From: Parabacteroides gordonii MS-1 = DSM 23371
Lineage (GTDB): Bacteria > Bacteroidota > Bacteroidia > Bacteroidales > Tannerellaceae
Direction: 5' to 3'
Length of the DNA: 64,000 nt
NCBI RefSeq assembly: GCF_000969825.1
Contig: NZ_KQ033919.1
Location: 4,417,444 to 4,481,443, forward strand
The notes under the pieces are model-generated. The model was not told the DNA's origin and searched no databases. It saw only the letters and a list, made by a program, of their open reading frames with translations. A program made the position numbers and the translations under genes. Position 1 is the first letter of the stretch, and every line of letters begins with the position of its first letter. Of this stretch, positions 53,265 to 60,431 are shown piece after piece.

Positions 53265-53486
53265 ATGCAGTCACTTAACAAAAACGGGGTAAGCATTACC
53301 CAAACACCGGGAGAAGAAAAGTTCGTGAAATGCTGTTTAGGGGCTTTCAGGGGACAAATTTATTATCAATATGACTACCGCCACACGGACGGCGAACTTT
53401 TCAGCACGGTAGCCAAAACGCTGGACGAGTGCCGCCGCAGGCGTGACGAATGGATAGCGAAGAAGAACGGAGTAATAAACAAGTAA
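53265..53486 (+). CDS. DUF3873-like small protein
   Basis: A 73-residue protein with a family-like layout: short N-terminus NGVSITQTPGEEKF, central YYQYDYRHTDGELFSTVAKTLDECRRRRDEW and a basic tail. DUF3873 proteins occur often on Bacteroidales conjugative elements; function unknown. Same strand as ardA, 22 bp after the small membrane gene. Confidence 0.75.
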   Translation: MQSLNKNGVSITQTPGEEKFVKCCLGAFRGQIYYQYDYRHTDGELFSTVAKTLDECRRRRDEWIAKKNGVINK

Positions 53487-53497
53487 ATTTTAGGGAC

Positions 53498-53980
53498 ATG
53501 AAAACAACAGAAGTAAACAAGGAGCTTATCGGCAGGCGTTGCGAGTGCATTTTTACGGGCTTAATGGTAACGGGCGTTATCGAGGACACAGAAGAAAACG
53601 AACACACCATAGAGGTAAAAGTCCGTTTCGACCACCCGCACCAGTGGGGCGATGATTTGTATAATGATGTGTGGGCGTGGGGGCGCAAAATAGACGAGTT
53701 CGGCACGCTGCACCATTTGCAACTGTTGGAGGATAAACCGGACTTTCAGATAATGACGGTAGTTTTCGGCGAACCAATCAGCCGGATAGACCGCAGTGTT
53801 TTTGAAGATGTTGCAACGTGGGGTGTCTGTTCCCTGCAAGGCTGGGTAAACAGCTATGAAAGTGTCCGGTTTGTAGCTATAGACGACCATACGGCAATCA
53901 TCACGGGCGAATATAACATGGAGCAGGTAAAGGTGTGGTTAGAGAAATACACGTCCATAAAGAGCCTTAAAACCAGTTGA
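53498..53980 (+). CDS. Conserved mobile-element protein, unknown function
   Basis: A 160-residue acidic protein starting MKTTEVNKELIGRRCECIFTGLMVTG. It contains EVKVRFDHPHQWGDDLYNDVWAW and ends LEKYTSIKSLKTS. No signal peptide, membrane segment or catalytic motif is seen. The start is at 53498, the first Met after the upstream gene ends (53486); the longer frame from 53450 would overlap that gene. The next gene on the right is convergent, with three hairpins between. Confidence 0.6.
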   Translation: MKTTEVNKELIGRRCECIFTGLMVTGVIEDTEENEHTIEVKVRFDHPHQWGDDLYNDVWAWGRKIDEFGTLHHLQLLEDKPDFQIMTVVFGEPISRIDRSVFEDVATWGVCSLQGWVNSYESVRFVAIDDHTAIITGEYNMEQVKVWLEKYTSIKSLKTS

Positions 53981-53985
53981 TAGAA

Positions 53986-54108
53986 AACGGCGGCTGCTTG
54001 CCGCCGTTACTTTCTTCCGTGAGCCTGCCAGCGGGTGAAGAAAGTAACAAAGAAGCCTTTCGTTTTCCCTATCATGGAAACATCCCGCCGATGCTTCCCG
54101 GCGGGATG
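53986..54108. terminator. Three adjacent hairpins in the convergent intergenic region
   Basis: Hairpin 1: AACGGCGGC/GCCGCCGTT (53986-54008), a 9-bp stem. Hairpin 2: GTTACTTTCTTC/GAAGAAAGTAAC (54006-54048), a 12-bp stem. Hairpin 3: CATCCCGCCG/CGGCGGGATG (54081-54108), a 10-bp stem. They separate the cargo genes from the end of the tra operon. Confidence 0.8.
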
Positions 54109-54183
54109 TCTGCCCGATATTTACGCTTTGCGTATCATTCCATACCCGGTTTCCCAAGAGGATGATAAAAACGAATGTCGCAA

Positions 54184-54504
54184 CTATAAATCCTCATAGT
54201 GAATAAATTTTACACCAAGTATGCACACGGTTTCTTCTTCCTCGATGTCATATTTCCATGTCCGTTTATTGACAAGCATTTCCGTGTCGCAATCGAACCA
54301 TTCCATTACAGGCGCATCATCTTCTTCGTCCGCCCATTTGAAAACCTGATTGGACGGCGTTTTCCATAATTCAGCACTGTCACGTTCGGAAATACAGTCC
54401 TTGTCCATAATGATGATGTCACCTACTGCCGGAACTGTATCTGTTTCCAACGTGGTTTCTATGTACCACGAGATGCCTTCTATATCCAATTCTATTTTTA
54501 CCAT
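54184..54504 (-). CDS. Hypothetical acidic protein, distal end of the tra operon
   Basis: A 106-residue acidic protein starting MVKIELDIEGISWYIETTLETDTVPAVGD. It contains EDDAPVMEWFDCD and ends ILGVKFIHYEDL. No domain recognised. Located 12 bp after traQ on the minus strand, so probably the last gene of the transfer transcript. Confidence 0.55.
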   Translation of the reverse strand: MVKIELDIEGISWYIETTLETDTVPAVGDIIIMDKDCISERDSAELWKTPSNQVFKWADEEDDAPVMEWFDCDTEMLVNKRTWKYDIEEEETVCILGVKFIHYEDL

Positions 54505-54516
54505 GTCGTTTTATTA

Positions 54517-54975
54517 TTAGGGGGTTATTGTTTCCGTTTCTTCTTCGCTGTTGTCATTATTGAATGATAGTGTAAGTTGCTGCATCTGCCCGAAGCTGTC
54601 GATGATATAAATGTCAATCGTCTGCTGGTCGGTCGATGCCGAGGTGTAGTAGAGCCAGAACGTTTCTTTCTCCAGCGGGTAGAGGTCATTGGGCAGGAAC
54701 ACCGTGCCGTTATCCATTTCCAGCTTCCCTTTGCCGTCCGGCTGGAAATACCTTATCTGATAGGTAGTCGGCTGGTAATAGCCGCCACGCACCAGTCGGC
54801 AGCGTATTTCGGCGGTTTCCCCGACTTTCAGCCTTTTGGGTACTGGCAGTGTTTCGATGCTGAACGGGTACGCCTGCTGAATATCCAAGTTGTCATTACA
54901 GGCGGTGACAAGCACGAGGGCGGCCACGATGTAGCAGCCCATGATGATTTTATACATTACATTCTTCATATACAT
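54517..54975 (-). CDS. traQ: Conjugative transfer lipoprotein TraQ-like (DUF3872)
   Basis: A 152-residue protein with a membrane/signal segment (MGCYIVAALVLVTAC) and lipobox VTAC, so an outer-membrane lipoprotein. The body, with PVPKRLKVGETAEIRCRLVRGG and YYQPTTYQIRYFQPDGKG, matches the DUF3872/TraQ family of CTnDOT. Lies 13 bp after traO. TraP (a DNA primase in CTnDOT) would normally sit between TraO and TraQ but is absent here. Confidence 0.85.
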   Translation of the reverse strand: MYMKNVMYKIIMGCYIVAALVLVTACNDNLDIQQAYPFSIETLPVPKRLKVGETAEIRCRLVRGGYYQPTTYQIRYFQPDGKGKLEMDNGTVFLPNDLYPLEKETFWLYYTSASTDQQTIDIYIIDSFGQMQQLTLSFNNDNSEEETETITP

Positions 54976-54988
54976 TATTATATAGCGG

Positions 54989-55570
54989 TCAGTTGATAAT
55001 GAATTTCAGTCCCAAAGATACCTGCGTGTGGAACTTGCCTATGTCCGAGCCGAACAACGCCCGTTCCCTTGCACTGACAAGCAAGGCTATCCGGTCGGTC
55101 AGGTAGGCTTCCAGTTCCAGCGTCAGCGCACCGCCGTAGATGAAGCAATCCTTATCCAGCAAGGTAGAGCCGTCCGGCAGCAGCTTTTCGCTTCGGTTGC
55201 TTGTTTCGTACCCGGCGAGAGCCGACAATCCCAATGAAAGGAAAAAAGTCTTTCGCCTGTCCGATAGGAATTTCAGGTAATAGCCGCCCTCTGCGGTGAA
55301 CTGTTCTACGGGTATCTGCATATCCTTGTAGTCATACTTCTTGTGCAGGTATTCGCCGCCAATCACCCAGCGGTTGGCGTTCTTGGTGTAAACGCTGTAC
55401 GCCGCCCCGATGTGGTAGGCAAAATCCGTGTCGGAGTTCCAATGCACCCCGTCCGCCATGCCCGCCGTGACTTGCAAGCCTTTCATGCCCGGCAGGTATC
55501 TTTGCGCATGTGCCTGAAACGAGGTCAGGCACAGCGCAAAGAGCATCATTATAAAGATGTGTCTTTTCAT
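54989..55570 (-). CDS. traO: Conjugative transfer protein TraO
   Basis: A 193-residue outer-membrane-like protein. The signal peptide MKRHIFIMMLFALCLTSFQAHA is followed by beta-strand patterns (YHIGAAYSVYTK, GGEYLHKKY, ISLGLKFIIN at the C-terminus). Part of the CTnDOT-type mating apparatus, likely an outer-membrane component. 3 bp after traN. Confidence 0.88.
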   Translation of the reverse strand: MKRHIFIMMLFALCLTSFQAHAQRYLPGMKGLQVTAGMADGVHWNSDTDFAYHIGAAYSVYTKNANRWVIGGEYLHKKYDYKDMQIPVEQFTAEGGYYLKFLSDRRKTFFLSLGLSALAGYETSNRSEKLLPDGSTLLDKDCFIYGGALTLELEAYLTDRIALLVSARERALFGSDIGKFHTQVSLGLKFIIN

Positions 55571-55573
55571 TCC

Positions 55574-56509
55574 CTATTTGATTTTTAGTTCGTCAATCAC
55601 TTCTGCGTTCACGATGTCGGCGTTCTCCACCCGTATGGTCTGATGCCGCCCGCCGTTCTTCTCGTAGAGTTCCACGACCAGCAGCTTGTCGTCAGGAATG
55701 GTGAACTTCGGCAGGGCGTACACCGTGCGCACGGTACTTTTTCCTGCAATCTCTATCACCTCGTTGTAGCTACGTACCGCATCCAGCACCGTTTCCTGAA
55801 TAGCCGTGCGCTTGGGTACTTTCTTATCGGTTATCTTAAACTTGATGAAGTCGGTATCGAAAGGCACGTTGGAACTGTTCTTTGTCTGCGTGTGTACATA
55901 GAGCATCCCGTTATAGGTGTAAATCCCCTTGATTAAGAACTGTATGCCGAAACGCTTGCTACCCAAGTGGCGCACTTTCCGGTCATTGTTCTTGTAGATG
56001 CTCTGCATTATCAGTTTCACCAATAGCGGGCTTTCATTCCCCAGTTCCCGGAAATAGATGTTCATCCGGGTATGTGAGAAGTCGGACGTATCTTCATTCT
56101 CCAAGAAGTCTTTCATTTCGATGTTGAGCATTTCCGGTTCACGGGCGTACTTGGCGTTGAACGAAAAGAAACTGCCGTCCTCGCAGATAACGGAGAAGTT
56201 CGTTTCTCCCGGAAAGCCCTCTGTCGTGGCTTTCACCCTGATTACGTTCTCCGCACCGTCCGCCTTACCCGCTATGATATGGTTGCTTCCCAAATCGACA
56301 TAGCGGACGGCGGCGGGGAAGATGATATGCACCGTCTTGGCAAAGGTCACTTCCACGCCGTAGGGCGTAACCATTTGGCGGTACGGGAGTTTCCGGGTAA
56401 TCCCCCGGTACAAGTCGTTGCCAGCCGCATACTTCACGGTGTCAGTGGTTTGTGCGTTTGCCGCACACACGCCCAGCAAGAGGGCGAACATTACAAAAAT
56501 CTGTTTCAT
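55574..56509 (-). CDS. traN: Conjugative transfer protein TraN (VirB9-like)
   Basis: A 311-residue secreted protein (signal peptide MKQIFVMFALLLGVCAANAQ). Its DUF4138 family, VirB9-like, forms part of the outer-membrane core complex. Strands include VEVTFAKTVHIIFPAAVRYVDLG and YTYNGMLYVHTQTKNSSN. 33 bp after traM. Confidence 0.9.
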   Translation of the reverse strand: MKQIFVMFALLLGVCAANAQTTDTVKYAAGNDLYRGITRKLPYRQMVTPYGVEVTFAKTVHIIFPAAVRYVDLGSNHIIAGKADGAENVIRVKATTEGFPGETNFSVICEDGSFFSFNAKYAREPEMLNIEMKDFLENEDTSDFSHTRMNIYFRELGNESPLLVKLIMQSIYKNNDRKVRHLGSKRFGIQFLIKGIYTYNGMLYVHTQTKNSSNVPFDTDFIKFKITDKKVPKRTAIQETVLDAVRSYNEVIEIAGKSTVRTVYALPKFTIPDDKLLVVELYEKNGGRHQTIRVENADIVNAEVIDELKIK

Positions 56510-56542
56510 TGCTAATTGAAATTTTAACGGTTGATAAAATGG

Positions 56543-57856
56543 TTATTGTTGTTTGGCGTAAAGCATCACCCTGTACCCGGCTTTCAGCTTCACTTTCACG
56601 GTTCGGAACTTCTTGGCGAGGTAGCCGGACGTTCCTTGCAGCAATCCCCTTGTCACGTCCATAGCCACCTGCTGCCCGGCACTTTGGGCAAAGGAAATGC
56701 TTGTACCCAGCCCGCTTCCGATATTCGCCATAGCTTCGTTGAACGCTTCCTGCTCCATAGAGGACGGGACGGACAGCCCCTTTTGCCCGTCCGTGTCGAA
56801 CACGGCGAGTTCCACCGGGATGATGTTGCCAGCGTACTCAATCGAGGACACCAGTATGTCAAGCCGCTCGCCCTGCACCTTTGCCGTCCCCGCCACGAGG
56901 GTATTCTTCGGCACGACTATGTTCCCCGCCTGCATGGGTTCGAGCAGCCGTAGTTTCACCGCCTGCCCGTCCGTCAGGGTTTGGTCTTGGTGGATGCAGG
57001 CGGCTACCGTGTTCTTTCCCATAGCGTACCCCGTGCCTACTGCCGTGTTGAAGCCGTAGTTTCGTGGCTGGCTGTAAGCCCGGATGAAGTCGGCATCGCT
57101 CATGGGCTGCCGCAATCCCGAAACGGTCGTTTCCCTGACAGCCTGCACCGCCACCGCATCCGGCTTGCGGTCAATGTCGCCCGTTACCGGGACTTGTGCG
57201 ACTTGTCCCTGCCCGCCGTTCATGTACTTTGCCGCCAGCTCGTAGGACTTTTCCAAGAGTGCCATTTGGTCGTCAGCGGTGGGTGTGGCGTTCTGTTGTT
57301 GCAGCCTATCGGTCAGTTCCGCTACCTGCCGCTTCAAGTCCTCTTTTTCCTCGTCCACCGCCGGAGTTTCATAGAACGTGCTTAACTGGCGGTTGATGTC
57401 CCGGTAAGCGTATGCCGAAGAAGCACCGCCGCCCCTTTGGGGCTTCGCATCCTCTTCCGGCATCAGGTCGATTTCCGCTTGCGGTTCTTCCGCTTCATCG
57501 TTCCCGGTGAAACCGAAGTCCTGCAAGGACTGTATCTTCTCCTGCTGCCTGCGGCTTATCATCGCCTGTTCGTAAGCCTTTTGCTTGTCGGCTATAATCC
57601 CGTCCTCTGCGGGCAGGGGTATGTCGGCGTTGAAGCCGCCCACGCTTTCCACGTTCACGTCCTCTTTGCCGGAGGGTGCGAATATCAGGTACATGCACCC
57701 GGCAAAGGCAAGGAACATCAGCGGGAAGACTATCATTTTCCTGCGCTGCTGCACCTGCTGCGGGGTAAGTTCCCGTTTGGGTTTATCTTCCTTTTTCGGC
57801 TTCCCGTCCGCCTGCGGTACGGTCGTGCCGTTCTCATTCTTCTGTACTTCTTCCAT
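56543..57856 (-). CDS. traM: Conjugative transfer protein TraM (VirB10-like)
   Basis: A 437-residue protein. Basic cytoplasmic N-terminus (PKREL TPQQVQQRRKM), one membrane helix (IVFPLMFLAFAGCMYLIFA, about 40-58), a long periplasmic linker with coiled segment (DEEKEDLKRQVAELTDRLQQ), and a C-terminal TraM domain (about 250-437) with NTLVAGTAKVQGERLDILV. Links inner and outer membrane parts of the type IV secretion system. Overlaps traL by 23 bp. Confidence 0.9.
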   Translation of the reverse strand: MEEVQKNENGTTVPQADGKPKKEDKPKRELTPQQVQQRRKMIVFPLMFLAFAGCMYLIFAPSGKEDVNVESVGGFNADIPLPAEDGIIADKQKAYEQAMISRRQQEKIQSLQDFGFTGNDEAEEPQAEIDLMPEEDAKPQRGGGASSAYAYRDINRQLSTFYETPAVDEEKEDLKRQVAELTDRLQQQNATPTADDQMALLEKSYELAAKYMNGGQGQVAQVPVTGDIDRKPDAVAVQAVRETTVSGLRQPMSDADFIRAYSQPRNYGFNTAVGTGYAMGKNTVAACIHQDQTLTDGQAVKLRLLEPMQAGNIVVPKNTLVAGTAKVQGERLDILVSSIEYAGNIIPVELAVFDTDGQKGLSVPSSMEQEAFNEAMANIGSGLGTSISFAQSAGQQVAMDVTRGLLQGTSGYLAKKFRTVKVKLKAGYRVMLYAKQQ

Positions 57857-58130
57857 ATTGCGGTCTGTTTAAGGGGTTGATACTTTTGGTTGTGTCGTTG
57901 CCGTGCAACGGCAGTTGCCTGATGTGTTCTATTTGCAGCCGCCTGCCGTCCCGCTTCCCGATGTTGTAGATTGATGAAACGGTAATGTAGATAGACAAGC
58001 CGCCAAGGAAGAAGAACATCACGAGGATAACCGCCAGCCTTTTGCCCGGCGTAATCCGTCCGCACATTCGGCGCAGGCGGTCGTCCGCCCAGTCCCGCAC
58101 CTTTCCGATGTAGTTTCGTTTTCTTTCCAT
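57834..58130 (-). CDS. traL: Conjugative transfer protein TraL (DUF3989)
   Basis: A 98-residue inner-membrane protein with one helix (KRLAVILVMFFFLGGLSIYITVSSIY) after a basic N-terminus. The DUF3989/TraL family of Bacteroidetes conjugation systems. 4 bp after traK, overlapping the start of traM by 23 bp. Confidence 0.85.
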   Translation of the reverse strand: MERKRNYIGKVRDWADDRLRRMCGRITPGKRLAVILVMFFFLGGLSIYITVSSIYNIGKRDGRRLQIEHIRQLPLHGNDTTKSINPLNRPQYGRSTEE

Positions 58131-58134
58131 AAGG

Positions 58135-58758
58135 CTATCTCTTAATGGTCTGCAAATCCTTGTTCTCGGTAATGGTGAACGCTTCGATGATGAAGCCGTG
58201 CGGGTTGTTGTCGCTCCGTGTGGCGTTGAGCAGGCGGCACGAGGTCACAAGGCTTCGCACCGTCAGGCTGCTTTCCCGGACAATCAACTGGCGGGCATAC
58301 GTGTTCACCTTGTAGGGGTACTGGTCGAAGTCGCACTTCACGCTGTCAATCTCCACCGTCTGCGTGACGTTTCCGGAAATCACCCGGTTGTAGTAGCCCT
58401 TTTCCGCCAAGTCCTTGTAATAGTTGAAAGCGGTCTTGTCGGCGAGGAACAGCGAGCGTTTGATGTTGCTTTCGATAGCCCCCTTGTCGGGTGAGAGCGT
58501 GAAGAAAAGTTCGTGGAAACGCCGCACGTGCGACTTGGCTTCCACGGGTCTGTTCTGCGCCATGTCCTGCGAGAGTGCCAGCATCAGGCTTTTGCCGTTG
58601 TCGAGGACGTATATCTTCTGCCGCTGCTTTTCGGCGAAGCTGTACGAGTTCCACACGGCAAAGCCCGTCACCAGTGCGCACAGGCAGATGAATACCAGCG
58701 CAAAGAGCCTGATTTGCCGGAAACTCGTTTCGATGTTCGTTAATGACTTAAATTCCAT
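58135..58758 (-). CDS. traK: Conjugative transfer protein TraK (VirB8-like)
   Basis: A 207-residue protein with an N-terminal membrane helix (LFALVFICLCALVTGFAVW) after SLTNIETSFRQIR, and a periplasmic alpha/beta domain with AFNYYKDLAEKGYYNRVISGNVTQ. Matches CTnDOT TraK, a VirB8-like assembly factor. 20 bp after traJ. Confidence 0.9.
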   Translation of the reverse strand: MEFKSLTNIETSFRQIRLFALVFICLCALVTGFAVWNSYSFAEKQRQKIYVLDNGKSLMLALSQDMAQNRPVEAKSHVRRFHELFFTLSPDKGAIESNIKRSLFLADKTAFNYYKDLAEKGYYNRVISGNVTQTVEIDSVKCDFDQYPYKVNTYARQLIVRESSLTVRSLVTSCRLLNATRSDNNPHGFIIEAFTITENKDLQTIKR

Positions 58759-58778
58759 ATACTAAATATTGATGTTGG

Positions 58779-59780
58779 TTATTTGAGTAGTTTCCCGGTT
58801 ACTTTCCCGCTTGCCGCACCGACCGCCGCCCCGGCGATTGACCCAGCCCGTGCCACGTTGCGGTTATAGGCAGACGTACCGCCAGCCGACACTATCCAGC
58901 TTGCCACCGTTGGAATGGTGAAGTAGCCCACGATGCCGATAATCATAAAGATTACATACACGGTGCTGCTCCCGTCAGGAATGAAATTCGGGTCTGAAAG
59001 CTGCTCGATGTCTTTTTGTAGCATCAGGGTTTGTATGCGTGCCAGCACGCTGCTGAACAAGTCCGACACGGGTAGCCACAGGTAAATGGATATATAGCGT
59101 GAAATCCACTGGGTCAGCGTGCTTTGGAAACCGTCATAGACGGAAATCGCAAACGCCAGCGGACCCAGTATGCTTAACACGATTAGGAAGAACGTGCGCA
59201 GCGTGTCTATAATCAGCCCCGCCGCCTGAAAGAGCATTTCCAGCAGTTCCCTGAACCAGTCCCGGACGGACTTCTTTATATTGTACGCCGCCCTGTCCAT
59301 ATACATACCCGTCATAGTTACCATATCGGAGGGCGACCAGCCCAGTTCTTCCAGTTGCCTGTCAAATTCCTCGTCCGAAGCGAGGTAAGCCGTTTCGGGG
59401 CTACGCATCAGGGCTTCATATTCCAGTCGGTCTTTCTGTGCCCGGTATTCGTTCATGTCGAAAGTCTGCGTTTCCATAAGTTGGTTGCACCCTTTCACCA
59501 CTGGCGACAATACCGTGTTGATAGTCCCCAGCACGAACGTGGGAAAGAACATGATGCACAGCCCCAGCGCAAAGGGACGCAGGAGCGGGTACACGTCTAT
59601 GGGTTCGGCACGTGCGAGCGACTGCCACACTTTGGCGGCTACATAGAACAGCGCACCCAGCCCGGCTATTCCTTTGGCTACCCCCGTCATGTTGCTGCAC
59701 AAGGGCATCATTTCATCGTACAGCACCCGCAACACTTGGTGCAGGTTGTCAAAATCCACCGCTGCTAATAACATAGGCAT
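58779..59780 (-). CDS. traJ: Conjugative transfer protein TraJ (VirB6-like)
   Basis: A 333-residue polytopic inner-membrane protein with five or more membrane segments (for example FALGLCIMFFPTFVLGTINTV, TFFLIVLSILGPLAFAISVYDGF, YVIFMIIGIVGYFTIPTVASWIV). It contains the conserved FRELLEMLFQAAGLIIDTLRT, and ends in a Gly/Ala-rich tail. VirB6-like channel component. 13 bp after traI. Confidence 0.9.
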   Translation of the reverse strand: MPMLLAAVDFDNLHQVLRVLYDEMMPLCSNMTGVAKGIAGLGALFYVAAKVWQSLARAEPIDVYPLLRPFALGLCIMFFPTFVLGTINTVLSPVVKGCNQLMETQTFDMNEYRAQKDRLEYEALMRSPETAYLASDEEFDRQLEELGWSPSDMVTMTGMYMDRAAYNIKKSVRDWFRELLEMLFQAAGLIIDTLRTFFLIVLSILGPLAFAISVYDGFQSTLTQWISRYISIYLWLPVSDLFSSVLARIQTLMLQKDIEQLSDPNFIPDGSSTVYVIFMIIGIVGYFTIPTVASWIVSAGGTSAYNRNVARAGSIAGAAVGAASGKVTGKLLK

Positions 59781-59793
59781 ACCGATTTATATG

Positions 59794-60420
59794 TTACCAG
59801 TAGCGTTCATCCGCCGAGCCGTAAAGAGCCAGCACCCGGTCTGTGTCGTTCTTCTTCTTTGCCCGCAGGTAGGACACGGATATGTTCTTTCGGGTGTAGT
59901 AGTTCACGAGGTTGCGGTAGTTGAGCAGGCTTTTGTAGGCGTTGTTGATTACCGCCAGCCTTTCGGCATCCGTCAGCGACATACCCGTCACGTTCACTAC
60001 ATTCTTCAAGTCCTGCAACACGTCCGCACTTTCGGAGAGCAGCTTGGCATACCCGGCTGAAATGGCGGTGAGTTCATCCGGCGTGTAGTTCGGGTCAGCC
60101 AGCATGTTCTGGTAGTTTCGCACGTAGATTTCGGATATTTCCGCCACCAGTTCAATGGACTTCTTCACCTTGATGCCGCCCTTGACAACGTCGTGTACCG
60201 CTTTGAGCGCATCGTAATAGACTTTTCCCTGCTGGAAAATCTTCTGCGCTTCCATGAAGCCGTCCAGCGTGTTTTTGGCTGTGGTGGAAGTCTGCACTAT
60301 CTGCTTGGTGGTGTTGATGATGCCCTGTGCCAAATTGCCGGGGTCTGACACCACCCACTGTGCGGATGCGTTGCCGATGAAGCAAAGGCATACCGCCATA
60401 AGGAGAATTGTTCTTTTCAT
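59794..60420 (-). CDS. traI: Conjugative transfer protein TraI (DUF4141)
   Basis: A 208-residue secreted helical protein (signal peptide MKRTILLMAVCLCFIGNASA). Its long helical body contains WVVSDPGNLAQGIINTTKQIVQTSTTAKNT, the DUF4141 signature. Matches the VirB5-position protein of CTnDOT. It follows traG by 11 bp. Confidence 0.88.
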   Translation of the reverse strand: MKRTILLMAVCLCFIGNASAQWVVSDPGNLAQGIINTTKQIVQTSTTAKNTLDGFMEAQKIFQQGKVYYDALKAVHDVVKGGIKVKKSIELVAEISEIYVRNYQNMLADPNYTPDELTAISAGYAKLLSESADVLQDLKNVVNVTGMSLTDAERLAVINNAYKSLLNYRNLVNYYTRKNISVSYLRAKKKNDTDRVLALYGSADERYW

Positions 60421-60431
60421 GTTCCTGATTT

